A stretch of 51,439 bases of DNA from SIG437 sp045648985 (GCA_045648985.1 JAZROZ010000020.1:1-51439), one strand, 5' to 3'; counted from the stretch's first letter, positions 24,543-33,447 are shown. Notes: generated by a model from the sequence alone, not told the origin. Numbers and translations are program-made.

Positions 24543-24790
24543 AAAAAGGGATTTTCAAGGGATTTCCCTTGAATCGATGGGGAGTGCGAGGGGAATTCGA
24601 AATTCCCTCGCGACTTTTGGTACTTTTGGTCACAAAAGTACGGGTTCGCTTGATAGAGCGGAGATTAGCACTATGTGGACGCGACAAGCGCACTAAACTA
24701 AAGAGCCGCACTTTTATATTTGCCTGCGGCGCGGTACTTTTGTCGATACAAAAGTACCCAAAAAATCTTTTTGCAAAAAGCTCGCAAGCA
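24543..24790 (+). repeat. Family B element, copy B1, inside the leu operon
   Basis: The element begins AAAGGGATTTTCAAGGGATT and contains nested palindromes. These are TTCAAGGG-ATTT-CCCTTGAA, GGGAATT-TCG-AAATTCCC, GGTACTTTTGGTCACAAAAGTAC and GGTACTTTTG-TCGATA-CAAAAGTACC (24733-24758). A middle part (GCGGAGATTAGCACT..GCGACAAGCGCAC) recurs in B3. It fills most of the leuA-leuC gap. The remaining 24791-24879 shows no gene or clear signal. Confidence 0.75.
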
Positions 24791-24879
24791 TTTTGTATCG
24801 CTCATTTTAATGCAAATAAAGTTAGTACTAACTTAAAGTTACCAAACCAAACTATAAAAAGAATTGATATGTTGCTATT

Positions 24880-26538
24880 TTATTCAAAGCTTCTGTTTAT
24901 TGCAGAGAAAAGTGCATTTACAGAAGATGCGATAATATCGTTGTGGATGCCTACGCCCCAGACTTTTTTGCCGCTATCTAACACTATGCTTAAATATGTA
25001 ATAGCCTGAGCAGACGAGCCTGATGTGAGCGCGTGCTCTTCATATGTCATATCGGAAAATCCGATGCCTAAGTTTTGCTTGATTGCATTGGAAACAGCAT
25101 CTAAGCGACCATTACCACTGCCCTTTAGCTCTCTTATTTCCTCATCAACAGAAACTGTCAGGTATACTGTAATTTCACCATCGCGTGTGAAGTGATAATC
25201 CAAAAGGTCAATAGGCGATGCTATATTTACATATGTTTCTTCAAAGAGCTTTTTAACATAGACAGGCGCAAGCTCTGCGTGCTGATGGTCGGAGATATCC
25301 TTTATCGTATAGCCGACCTCTTCGCGCATCTTTTTTGGAAGTATGTATCCGAAGTTGTGCTCTAAGATGTAGCCTATGCCGCCTTTTCCCGATTGTGAAT
25401 TTATCCTGATTACATCTGTTTCGTACTCTCTGCCAACGTCAGAGGGGTCAATGGGAAGATATGGAACTGTCCATTTGTCGCACGAATTTTCTTCTCTAAA
25501 GCTCATACCCTTTGCAATAGCATCCTGATGCGAGCCTGAAAAAGCCGCAAATACAAGCTTTCCTGCATATGGCTGACGATCAGTAACATTCATTCCTGTC
25601 ACACGTTCATAAATCTCACAAATTGCAGGCATATCCGAAAAGTCAAGGTGCGGGTCTACGCCTTGAGCATACATATTAAGTGCAATCGTTATGATATCTG
25701 CGTTTCCCGTTCTCTCTCCGTTACCAAAGAGCGTTCCCTCTATTCTGTCAGCGCCTGCGAGTAACCCAAGCTCACAGTCTGCAACTGCACAACCTCTGTC
25801 GTTGTGCGGATGAAGTGAAACCTCCACGCAGTCACGATATTTTAAGTTATCGCACATATACTCTACCTGATTTGCATATACGTGCGGTGACGAAAGCTCA
25901 ACCGTTCCGGGAAGATTGATAATCGCCTTTTTGTCTTTTGTCGGCTTCCATATATCAAGCACGCTATTGCAAACCTCGAGCGCAAACTCGGGTTCCGTTC
26001 CCGTAAACGATTCAGGCGAATATTCATATCTGAAATTATCGCCATACTCTTTTGCAATATCTATAAACATTTTTGCGCCGTCTGTTGCAATCTTTTTAAT
26101 CTCTTCTTTAGACTTTTTAAACACCTGCTCACGCTGGGCAAGTGATGTTGAATTATATAGATGCACTATAGCAGATTTAGCACCCTTTAAGGCTTCAAAT
26201 GTCTTTCTTATGATATGCTCACGGCTCTGCGTGAGTACCTGCACCGTCACGTCGTCGGGGATTAAATTTCTGTCGATTAATGTACGCAGAAATGTATATT
26301 CAGTTTCAGATGCTGCAGGAAATCCCACTTCAATCTCTTTAAATCCGATTTTTACCAAAAGCCCGAAAAATTCAAGCTTTTCTTCTAAGCTCATCGGGAT
26401 TATGAGTGACTGATTTCCGTCACGCAAATCAACCGAGCACCACGATGGCGCTTTTTCTATATATGTTTTTTTCGCCCATCTCATTTGGGGACTTTCGATG
26501 GGGAAAAACTGACGAGAATATTTATTTACGTTATTCAT
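24880..26538 (-). CDS. leuA: 2-isopropylmalate synthase (long form)
   Basis: This 552-residue enzyme condenses acetyl-CoA with 2-oxoisovalerate, the committed leucine step. The HMGL-like TIM barrel begins with the KAPSWCSVDLRDGNQSLI metal-site motif. It includes SLHPHNDRGCAVADCELGLLAGADRIEGTLFGNGERTGNAD. The last about 120 residues form the LeuA_dimer regulatory domain (GEITVYLTVSVDEE..SGNGRLDAVSNAIK) that binds leucine for feedback inhibition. Length and opening (RWAKK) are those of the long LeuA type. It lies 13 bp after ilvN. Confidence 0.96.
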   Translation of the reverse strand: MNNVNKYSRQFFPIESPQMRWAKKTYIEKAPSWCSVDLRDGNQSLIIPMSLEEKLEFFGLLVKIGFKEIEVGFPAASETEYTFLRTLIDRNLIPDDVTVQVLTQSREHIIRKTFEALKGAKSAIVHLYNSTSLAQREQVFKKSKEEIKKIATDGAKMFIDIAKEYGDNFRYEYSPESFTGTEPEFALEVCNSVLDIWKPTKDKKAIINLPGTVELSSPHVYANQVEYMCDNLKYRDCVEVSLHPHNDRGCAVADCELGLLAGADRIEGTLFGNGERTGNADIITIALNMYAQGVDPHLDFSDMPAICEIYERVTGMNVTDRQPYAGKLVFAAFSGSHQDAIAKGMSFREENSCDKWTVPYLPIDPSDVGREYETDVIRINSQSGKGGIGYILEHNFGYILPKKMREEVGYTIKDISDHQHAELAPVYVKKLFEETYVNIASPIDLLDYHFTRDGEITVYLTVSVDEEIRELKGSGNGRLDAVSNAIKQNLGIGFSDMTYEEHALTSGSSAQAITYLSIVLDSGKKVWGVGIHNDIIASSVNALFSAINRSFE

Positions 26539-26551
26539 AAGCTTACAATCC

Positions 26552-27046
26552 TTATTTTATCATAATATTTGCACCGCGTTCCATTGCGACAACACCTGTC
26601 CTACACATCTCAAGTATTCCAAGCGGCTTCATTACTTCGATGAATGCGCTGATTTTTCCCGGCTCTCCCGTTACTTCAACACATATTGTTTCGTTTGTAT
26701 AATCAATGATTTTTGCGCGGTAAATCTGTGTTGCCGCCATAACCTCGCTTTTGTTTTCGGGAGTATTTGCCACCTTAACCATCATCAGCTCCCGCTCAAC
26801 CGTACCGCTTTCATCTAAAAGCTTAACCTTTTTTACAGGCTCGAGCTTTCTGAGCTGGCTAATCACCTGACCGCAGGCATAGTCATCACCTGTTAATGTG
26901 ATTGTTATTCTTGAATAGCCGCTGTCTTCCGTTTCGCCAACTGTTAAGGAGTCGATGTTAAAGCCGCGTCTCATAAAAAGACCTGATACTCTTGCCAAAA
27001 CACCGAATTTATTTTCAACATATACACCTATTACAAATCTTTTCAT
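26552..27046 (-). CDS. ilvN: Acetolactate synthase small (regulatory) subunit
   Basis: This 164-residue protein has an N-terminal ACT domain (FVIGVYVENKFGVLARVSGLFMRRGFNIDSLTVG) that senses valine. The C-terminal domain of IlvN/IlvH (LMMVKVANTPENKSEV, VEVTGEPGKISAFIEVM) follows. It modulates the catalytic IlvB encoded just upstream, with only 3 bp between them, which supports stoichiometric translation. The length is typical. Confidence 0.96.
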   Translation of the reverse strand: MKRFVIGVYVENKFGVLARVSGLFMRRGFNIDSLTVGETEDSGYSRITITLTGDDYACGQVISQLRKLEPVKKVKLLDESGTVERELMMVKVANTPENKSEVMAATQIYRAKIIDYTNETICVEVTGEPGKISAFIEVMKPLGILEMCRTGVVAMERGANIMIK

Positions 27047-27049
27047 AGC

Positions 27050-28705
27050 TTATCCTCTCTTTCCGTCCTTATTTAATACAGGCAAAACGACTTCGTCTTT
27101 ATCAATTTTCACATCTATTACGTATGGTCCGTTATATTTTAAGGCATCTAGAAGTGCTTTTTTTAATTCTTCAATTGTTTCTACACTTCTTCCCTTAGCG
27201 CCAAAGCCCTCTGCCACTTTGACAAAGTCGGTTTTTCTGTTTAGGACAGTGTTTGAATATCTCTTGTTATAAAATGACGTCTGCCACTGACGTACAAGCC
27301 CTAAAACTCCGTTATTTGCGATTATGATTGTCACGGGTATTTTATAGGACACTGCAGATGAAAGCTCACCTAAATTCATACCAAAGCTTCCGTCACCTGT
27401 TATTAAGACTACTCTCTTTTTACTCCCTATATGTGCCCCAATCGCCGCACCTAAGCCATATCCCATAGCACCCAAGCCGCCGCTTGACAGGAAATGTCTT
27501 TTCTTATACAATTTAACAAACTGTGCCGTCCACATCTGGTGCTGACCGACATCTGTTGCGATTAAAGTATCTTCGTCCTTTTTATCGTTTATCACATCAA
27601 AAAGAGCCTTTGGAGAAATTGTGCCTTTCGTTTCTGCCTTTAGGTGCATTTCGCTTTCTTCTTTTTTAAAGCCCTCTACTCTATTTTTCCACTGTGGCAA
27701 GCTCTTTTTATCAATCTGCTCTGTGATTTTACAAAGCGCCTTTTTAATATCGCCAAGTATTGCAAGGTCTACTTCGACATTTTTCCGGATTTCAGCCGCA
27801 TCAATATCAAGCTGAATTATTTTTGCATTCTTTAAATATTTTTCCGTATCGCCTGTCGCTCTGTCGGAAAAACGTACACCGACTGCAATTACAAGGTCTG
27901 CCTCGTTTTTTGCCATATTTGATGCGTATCTTCCGTGCATACCCTGCATACCTAAAAATCTGTCGAAATCATCGCCTATTACAGAAAGTCCCATCAGGCT
28001 TGAGCCGATGAAGCCATCAGTTTTTTCGGCAAAAGCGCAAAGCTCGTCTGTCATATCGGTAGCTTTAGCACCGCCGCCTATGTAGATATACGGACGTTTG
28101 CTTTCGTTAATGAGTGATACCGCTTTTTTAATATCATCTTCTTTTGGGTCTTCTGCTTTATAGGAAAATTCTTCTTTATATCCTTTATATTCGCATTTTG
28201 CAAGCTGTACGTCCTTTGGAATATCAACTAATACAGGGCCGCATCTTCCCTCTTTTGCTATTTCATATGCCTTTATGATTGTTTCTTCTAACTTTTCAAC
28301 ACGGCTTACAAAGAAGTTGTGTTTTGTAATCGGCATCGTTATGCCTGTTATGTTAATCTCCTGAAACGCGTCCTTACCAATCATATATGTAGGAACGTTA
28401 CCTGTGATGGCAAGTAAAGGCACGGAATCAAGCATCGCATTTGCAATCCCTGTGACTAAGTTTGTAGCGCCCGGTCCTGATGTTGCTATGACTACGCCGA
28501 CCTTTCCGCTTACGCGTGCATATCCGTCAGCTGAAAATGCCGCACCCTGCTCGTCAGCCGTCAGAATATGTCTTATTTTCCGTGATGCTTTTTTAAGCTC
28601 GTCATAGATAGACAGAACCTGACTGCCCGGATAACCGAAAACGTCGGTTATGCCTAAATCTATTAAAGTTTTTATGAGAATTTGAGCACCTGTCAGCTTT
28701 CTCAT
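27050..28705 (-). CDS. ilvB: Acetolactate synthase large (catalytic) subunit
   Basis: This 551-residue thiamine-diphosphate enzyme makes 2-acetolactate or 2-aceto-2-hydroxybutyrate, the first common step to Val, Leu and Ile. The N-terminal domain has the catalytic Glu in DVFGYPGSQVLSIYDEL..LTADEQGAAFSADGYAR and the VIATSGPGATNLVTGIANA block. The TPP motif near the C-terminus is VLITGDGSFGMNLGELSSAV..IIIANN. It is the first gene of the operon, with a near-consensus promoter and a short leader of about 65 nt. No ilvC or ilvD is present in the window. Confidence 0.97.
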   Translation of the reverse strand: MRKLTGAQILIKTLIDLGITDVFGYPGSQVLSIYDELKKASRKIRHILTADEQGAAFSADGYARVSGKVGVVIATSGPGATNLVTGIANAMLDSVPLLAITGNVPTYMIGKDAFQEINITGITMPITKHNFFVSRVEKLEETIIKAYEIAKEGRCGPVLVDIPKDVQLAKCEYKGYKEEFSYKAEDPKEDDIKKAVSLINESKRPYIYIGGGAKATDMTDELCAFAEKTDGFIGSSLMGLSVIGDDFDRFLGMQGMHGRYASNMAKNEADLVIAVGVRFSDRATGDTEKYLKNAKIIQLDIDAAEIRKNVEVDLAILGDIKKALCKITEQIDKKSLPQWKNRVEGFKKEESEMHLKAETKGTISPKALFDVINDKKDEDTLIATDVGQHQMWTAQFVKLYKKRHFLSSGGLGAMGYGLGAAIGAHIGSKKRVVLITGDGSFGMNLGELSSAVSYKIPVTIIIANNGVLGLVRQWQTSFYNKRYSNTVLNRKTDFVKVAEGFGAKGRSVETIEELKKALLDALKYNGPYVIDVKIDKDEVVLPVLNKDGKRG

Positions 28706-28775
28706 AGCCTACCTCCGATTTTTTCATATATCTTTAGAAATTTTATTTTTTTTATAAAATGTCCACTTTCATTAA

Positions 28776-28804
28776 ATTATAGCATTTTAACACATATGTG
28801 TCAA
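28776..28804 (-). promoter_or_regulatory. ilvB operon promoter with overlapping palindrome
   Basis: On the minus strand TTGACA (28799-28804), a 17-nt spacer and TATAAT (28776-28781) precede ilvB. The perfect 12-bp palindrome ACACATATGTGT lies at the -35/spacer edge and looks like a repressor operator. The leader is too short for a T-box or leader-peptide attenuator, so control is more likely at initiation. Confidence 0.85.
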
Positions 28805-28827
28805 TATACAAAAACTGCTTTGACTTT

Positions 28828-29100
28828 GGGCGGTGCTTGTTAGGGATAAATCACCATAAAAACACGATTTTCGCACATGACTGCGTTAAAAATGCTCATA
28901 ATCCGTCAGGATAATTTCACATTTTTGCCTTGTTATGCACAAAAATCGAAGTTTTTATGGTGCAAAGCAGTTTTGGGTTAGGAATTTTTAGACTTAGAGA
29001 AATAAAAAAATGTAGGCATACTGACGTATTCCTACATTTTTGTGCACTATAAGGCGAAAATAACAAGCCAAAACCGGTTTCTCCCTAAGAAACACCGCCC
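28828..29100. repeat. 273-bp nested inverted-repeat element (MITE-like)
   Basis: The termini GGGCGGTGCTTGTTAGGGA (28828-28846) and TCCCTAAGAAACACCGCCC (29082-29100) are inverted repeats (16 of 19). Inside, CACCATAAAAAC..CGATTTT pairs with AAAATCG..GTTTTTATGGTG over about 30 positions. A strong hairpin AAAATGTAGG..CCTACATTTT lies at about 29007-29043. The region carries no gene. It sits between the divergent ilvB operon and the transglutaminase-like gene; 29101-29176 holds that gene's likely promoter and ribosome site. Confidence 0.75.
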
Positions 29101-29176
29101 TTGCAAAAAAAATGTTTACTTTCTGCTCGAAAAGTGATATACTTTAGGTAATATAAAGGTTTTTGGGAGGAAAGTT

Positions 29177-30652
29177 ATGAAAAAGCTGATTTCAGTGCTG
29201 GTCATATTTATAATTTTTTGCTCATCATCTACCCTTTTGGGCGGTGCTTTTGCGCTAAATTCTGATATGGCACTTTTCAAAAGACCGAGCTTTCCAAAAG
29301 CTTACCCTAAGCCTGAAATATCGCTGTTTTCTCTTACAGACAGTTTGGAGTCCGCATTTTTGGAAGCCTTTGATGAAGTATATGAGGGCGGTTTAAACAT
29401 CTCACGCTTTGGCTTTACACTCAGCGAGTTTCACGAATTTTTCTTTAATATTCTCTATAACAATCCCAAGTATTATTACGTGCACACTTTTGCTTATAAC
29501 CCCAACGAAACGTATCTTACAACAATCTGGATTATATATTACGAAACCGACAAAGATGTTATAGCAGATAATCTCAAAGCGATAGATGATGCGACTGACG
29601 AGATTTTGATAGGTATTGATGATGATATGACAGATTTTGCCAAAGTGATGACAGTACATAACTATATGGTCGAAAATTATGAATATAACTATGCGGTTTA
29701 TGATGAGGATTATCAAGAGGTGCATCAGGATTTTGACATTTCGATTATGCTCACAAAAACAGGTGTTTGTCAGGCATATTCGCTTGCCTTTAAGCATCTT
29801 ATGAACGTACTTTCAATAGACTGCATATTTGTCACATCGGATGATATGAATCATGGCTGGAATCTTGTAAAGCTTGGTGATAGCTGGTATCACATTGATT
29901 TGACGTGGGACGATTTGGGAGATGGAAGCTTGACAGGATTTACAAATAAATATGCACTTTTGTCAGACGATGCGATACAGAATATGTCAAATCCGCACTA
30001 TAACTATGATGCCTGCGACGTAGCGGCAGACTCTTGCCTCTATGATAATGCCGTATGGCGAAATACATATACGCCTATTGTTACGATAGATAACATTTCA
30101 TATTACGTAGACGGAAATAAGTTAGTGTCAGAAAGCGGCGAAACTATTTTTGGTAATCTCTCTGTATGGACTATAACATATTCTTCAGGAGATACTGAAT
30201 CTGTCACCCTTTCGGGTCTAGCCGAGCGAAACGGACTTTTGTATTTTAACACTGCAGGCTATGTATTTGTCTATAATCCGACGATAAAGAAGATTGCAAG
30301 ACGCGGGCAAGGCTCAAAGATTGGAAACGTTAAAATAAATCAAAATACGATGACGGTTTGGCTCTTAGACTCCCAATCAGGCACCTTTAAGGCTGCTTCC
30401 CCTGTCATTTTGGGCGATGCAAAGATATCAAAGCCGATACTTCAAAACGGAAAAATTAAAACATACATATATAAAGAAACAGACACTAATTTCAACGTAT
30501 TATGCTTATCAGATGGTGTTGTCACATCACAGGAAGTCAAAAAAGCAGGTATGAGCACAGTATATTTTGATGCTTTGGATAGCCAGACGTTTTTCTACTG
30601 GGATGATGCGATGCATCCTTTAAAGGATAAAGAAATTGTAAATGTCAATTAA
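29177..30652 (+). CDS. Secreted transglutaminase-like protein
   Basis: This 491-residue protein has a Sec signal peptide at residues 1-26 (LISVLVIFIIFCSSS..GAFA). Residues about 130-260 form a transglutaminase-core fold with the papain-like triad. The Cys is in LTKTGVCQAYSLAFKHLMN, the His in DDMNHGWNLVKLGDSWYHIDLTWDD and the Asp in the same stretch. The C-terminal about 190 residues are beta-rich with no family I recognise, possibly a cell-wall or propeller-like repeat region (ISYYVDGNKLVSESG, LYFNTAGYVFVYN). It probably acts on peptides or wall peptide outside the cell, as protease or crosslinker; the substrate is unknown. It is monocistronic with GGGAGGA before ATG. Confidence 0.8.
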   Translation: MKKLISVLVIFIIFCSSSTLLGGAFALNSDMALFKRPSFPKAYPKPEISLFSLTDSLESAFLEAFDEVYEGGLNISRFGFTLSEFHEFFFNILYNNPKYYYVHTFAYNPNETYLTTIWIIYYETDKDVIADNLKAIDDATDEILIGIDDDMTDFAKVMTVHNYMVENYEYNYAVYDEDYQEVHQDFDISIMLTKTGVCQAYSLAFKHLMNVLSIDCIFVTSDDMNHGWNLVKLGDSWYHIDLTWDDLGDGSLTGFTNKYALLSDDAIQNMSNPHYNYDACDVAADSCLYDNAVWRNTYTPIVTIDNISYYVDGNKLVSESGETIFGNLSVWTITYSSGDTESVTLSGLAERNGLLYFNTAGYVFVYNPTIKKIARRGQGSKIGNVKINQNTMTVWLLDSQSGTFKAASPVILGDAKISKPILQNGKIKTYIYKETDTNFNVLCLSDGVVTSQEVKKAGMSTVYFDALDSQTFFYWDDAMHPLKDKEIVNVN

Positions 30653-30710
30653 ACCACGTCATAATATCTAAAAAAGGGGAAGTTAAAAAACTCGCAGAAA
30701 AAATTAAAAG

Positions 30711-30795
30711 AGCCAAAAGTCTTGGGGAATTTCGAATTTCCCCCGCACTCCCCAACGATTCAAGGGAAATGCCCTGAAAATCCCTTTTTTTACTT
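30711..30795 (-). repeat. Family B element, copy B2 (short)
   Basis: Read on the minus strand this copy runs AAAGGGATTTTCAGGGCATT, CCCTTGAATCGTTGGGGAGT, then GGGGGAAATTCGAAATTCCCC and AAGACTTTTGG. This matches the first third of B1 and B3. The GGTACTTTTG half is missing. It lies downstream of the transglutaminase-like gene, where its GGGGGAAA/TTTCCCC palindrome might help end transcription. Confidence 0.75.
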
Positions 30796-30894
30796 TTGTG
30801 TGCTTATTTAAAACCGCAAAAATCAATCCTAAAACACGCTTTTGGGGTTTAATCTTTTCGTCTTTTCGAAATTTTTAAATTTTTTATTTTTCTC

Positions 30895-30953
30895 TTGACA
30901 AATACGGTTAGTTATGATAAACTAACTTCTGTGGTTAGGTTAGACTAACTCAT
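30895..30953 (+). promoter_or_regulatory. feoAB promoter with two DtxR/IdeR-like iron boxes
   Basis: TTGACA (30895-30900), a 17-nt spacer and TAAACT (30918-30923) form the promoter. Box 1, GTTAGTTATGATAAACTAAC (30907-30926), is an inverted repeat overlapping the -10. Box 2, TTAGGTTAGACTAACTCAT (30935-30953), closely matches the known DtxR/IdeR consensus TTAGGTTAGCCTAACCTAA. This predicts repression by an iron-bound DtxR-type regulator when ferrous iron is plentiful. Confidence 0.8.
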
Positions 30954-30977
30954 AGAGATAAAAGGGAGGAAATCTTT

Positions 30978-31196
30978 ATGACGTTAAAAGACGTTAAAGT
31001 CGGCAAATCGGCTAAGGTTATAAAGCTGACAGGTGAAGGTGCCGTAAAAAGACGTATAATGGATATGGGTATAACAAAAGGTGTTGAAGTTCGCGTAAGA
31101 AAAACTGCACCGCTCGGCGACCCTATTGAAGTCACTGTAAGAGGCTATGAGCTTTCTATAAGAAAGGCAGATGCCGAAATGATTTTGGTTGAATAA
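30978..31196 (+). CDS. feoA: Ferrous iron transport protein A
   Basis: This 72-residue SH3-like FeoA protein opens with a KDVKVGKSAKVIKL strand, followed by GAVKRRIMDMGITKGVEVRVRKTAPLGDPIEVTVRGYELSIRKADAEMI. The RR..MG.TKG and APLGDP motifs are the family hallmark. It assists FeoB at the cytoplasmic membrane face. It is preceded by GGGAGGA and followed by an iron-box-like inverted repeat before feoB. Confidence 0.95.
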   Translation: MTLKDVKVGKSAKVIKLTGEGAVKRRIMDMGITKGVEVRVRKTAPLGDPIEVTVRGYELSIRKADAEMILVE

Positions 31197-31206
31197 AAAT
31201 TTTTAC

Positions 31207-31228
31207 ATATTAGTTAGTTTTGGCTAAC
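31207..31228. promoter_or_regulatory. Iron-box-like inverted repeat between feoA and feoB
   Basis: TTAGTTAG (31207-31214) and CTAACTAA (31221-31228) flank TTTTGG. It resembles the two boxes at the feoA promoter and lies in the feoA-feoB gap. It could be a third DtxR-type site or an RNA hairpin balancing feoA against feoB. Confidence 0.65.
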
Positions 31229-31254
31229 TAAACACGATTGAAAGGAAGTTTGAA

Positions 31255-33444
31255 ATGTCAATTAAAATAGCTTTGGCAGGTAATCCAAACTCAGGTAAAA
31301 CTACACTTTTTAACAGCCTGACAGGCTCAAATCAATATGTAGGGAACTGGCCGGGTGTTACTGTTGAGAAAAAAGAGGGCAAAATCAAAGGCCATATCGG
31401 TGTGGTTGTAACTGACCTGCCAGGTATATATTCTCTCTCACCATATACATTAGAAGAAGTTGTCGCAAGAAACTATCTTGTAGATGAGCGTCCCGACGTT
31501 ATTTTAAATATCGTTGACGGCACGAACATAGAGAGAAATCTCTATCTTACTACTCAGCTTTTAGAACTTGGAATTCCGGTTGTTATCGCAATCAATATGA
31601 TGGATATTGTACGTAAAAACGGCGATACTATCGACATATCCGCTCTTTCTAAAGCCTTGGGGTGCCCGATTTGCGAAATATCTGCGCTAAAGGGCGATGG
31701 TATTTTAGAAGCCGCAGATAGAGCGATAGCCGCAGTCGGCGAGAAGAATCTTGTTTCATTCCACGGCTTTTCGGGTGTCGTTGAACACGCAATAGCCCAC
31801 ATTGAAGAAGCGGCAGTACATAATATGCCCGAGCATCAGCAAAGATGGTATGCAATCAAGATTTTTGAACGTGACGAAAAGGTTTTAGAAAAGCTTTCTC
31901 TTTCCGATGAAACCATTTCTCACATTGAAAGGGATATTATCGCTTGTGAAAATGCACTTGATGACGATGCAGAAAGCATTATTGCAAACGAAAGATATGA
32001 ATATATTACAAAACTTACTAAAAAGTACTATGTGAAAAAGAACGCAGGAAAACTCTCAATTTCCGATAAGATTGACTTAATCGCTACGAACAAAATCTTA
32101 GCGCTTCCGCTTTTTGTTCTTATAATGTTCATCGTGTATACACTTTCAATCGGTACAATCGGTGATTTTACTGTTGGCTTTATGAATGACACACTATTTG
32201 GCGAGTGGATAATTCCGTCTGTAGCCGGCGGTATGGAAGCGATTGGATGCGCAGGCTGGCTCACATCATTAGTTTCTGACGGAATAGTCGGCGGGGTTGG
32301 TGCCGTTTTAGGCTTTGTTCCGCAGATGCTTATTCTGTTCCTTTTGCTTTCACTACTCGAAGACTGTGGATATATGTCACGTATTGCGTTTATTATGGAC
32401 AGAGTATTTAGAAAATTCGGCTTATCGGGCAAAAGCTTCATTCCTCTGCTCGTTGCCTCAGGCTGCGGTGTTCCGGGCATTATGGCAAGCCGTACGATAG
32501 AATCTGACCGTGACAGAAAAATGACCATAATCACAACATGCTTTATCCCATGCGGTGCTAAGATGCCTGTTGTTGCGCTGATTTGTGGCGCACTCTTTGG
32601 AGGGTCTGCATGGATTGCAACTTCTGCATATTTTGTTGGTGTCGGCGCAGTTATAATTTCAGGCATTATATTAAAGAAAACAAAGCTGTTTGCAGGCGAC
32701 CCTGCCCCGTTTGTTATGGAGCTTCCGTCATATCACGCACCTGTAATTTCTAACGTACTTCACACAACGGCAGAGCGTGGATGGGGCTTTGTAAAGCGCG
32801 CAGGTAGTGTAATCGTAGCAGCAAGTGTTATCATCTGGATTTTAAACAGTCTTTCCTTTGATGGTGGCTTCCACTTTATCACAGAAGACTTTGGCGGTGC
32901 TTCAATACTCGAGCTTTTAGGCTCGGCGATTTCACATATTTTCATTCCGCTCGGCTTTGGTAACTGGCAGGCTTCTGTTGCTACCATACTCGGTCTTGTT
33001 GCCAAAGAAGAGATTGTCGGAGTGTTTGGCTCGCTTTCATCAATGGGTGACAGCGACTTAGCTTTAGAGCTTGTGGAAACGGCTCAAAGCTCAGGACTTT
33101 TGGCAATCGGCAAGGAATTCTTCGGTGGAGATAAGCTTTCTGCTTATTCATTTTTAATGTTTAACCTCCTCTGTGCCCCGTGCTTTGCAGCTATGGGTGC
33201 AATCAAACGTGAAATGAATAACGGAAAATGGACTGCATTTGCAATCACGTATATGTGCGTTTTTGCATATAGCGTATCTCTCATTGTATATCAGTTAGGA
33301 AAGTTCTTTACAGGCGGTGCTTTTTCACTAGGTACTGCTATTGCCTTTGCAGTTTTAATTGTTATGATATATCTTGTTTTCAGAAAGAATAAATATGAAA
33401 AAAAGAAAACATCATCACACTCACTTAACGCTAAAGAGGTGTAG
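31255..33444 (+). CDS. feoB: Ferrous iron transporter FeoB
   Basis: This 729-residue protein has a cytoplasmic G domain: G1 GNPNSGKTT (residues 9-17), G2 region NWPGVTVEKKEG, G3 DLPGIYSLSPY and G4 NMMD. A helical GDI-like domain lies at about 170-260. Two Gate repeats with about eight membrane segments follow (RIAFIMDRVFRKFGLSGKSFIPLLVASGCGVPGIMASRTI and NLLCAPCFAAMGAIKREMN, which carry the conserved Cys). It imports Fe(II) under anaerobic conditions. It is encoded with feoA and the Cys-rich peptide. The A/T-rich Lys/Ser tail is typical of Clostridia. Confidence 0.97.
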   Translation: MSIKIALAGNPNSGKTTLFNSLTGSNQYVGNWPGVTVEKKEGKIKGHIGVVVTDLPGIYSLSPYTLEEVVARNYLVDERPDVILNIVDGTNIERNLYLTTQLLELGIPVVIAINMMDIVRKNGDTIDISALSKALGCPICEISALKGDGILEAADRAIAAVGEKNLVSFHGFSGVVEHAIAHIEEAAVHNMPEHQQRWYAIKIFERDEKVLEKLSLSDETISHIERDIIACENALDDDAESIIANERYEYITKLTKKYYVKKNAGKLSISDKIDLIATNKILALPLFVLIMFIVYTLSIGTIGDFTVGFMNDTLFGEWIIPSVAGGMEAIGCAGWLTSLVSDGIVGGVGAVLGFVPQMLILFLLLSLLEDCGYMSRIAFIMDRVFRKFGLSGKSFIPLLVASGCGVPGIMASRTIESDRDRKMTIITTCFIPCGAKMPVVALICGALFGGSAWIATSAYFVGVGAVIISGIILKKTKLFAGDPAPFVMELPSYHAPVISNVLHTTAERGWGFVKRAGSVIVAASVIIWILNSLSFDGGFHFITEDFGGASILELLGSAISHIFIPLGFGNWQASVATILGLVAKEEIVGVFGSLSSMGDSDLALELVETAQSSGLLAIGKEFFGGDKLSAYSFLMFNLLCAPCFAAMGAIKREMNNGKWTAFAITYMCVFAYSVSLIVYQLGKFFTGGAFSLGTAIAFAVLIVMIYLVFRKNKYEKKKTSSHSLNAKEV

Positions 33445-33447
33445 GCT

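Noticed and set aside
24733..24758. GGTACTTTTG..CAAAAGTACC as a regulator operator for leuC
   Set aside because: The same palindrome half occurs in other family B copies away from leu genes, so it is part of the repeat.
25916..26413. Plus-strand frame opposite leuA
   Set aside because: It is an antisense shadow of a strongly conserved gene.
28706..28828. T-box or leader-peptide attenuator before ilvB
   Set aside because: The promoter leaves a leader of about 65 nt, without a specifier loop, T-box sequence or run of branched-chain codons.
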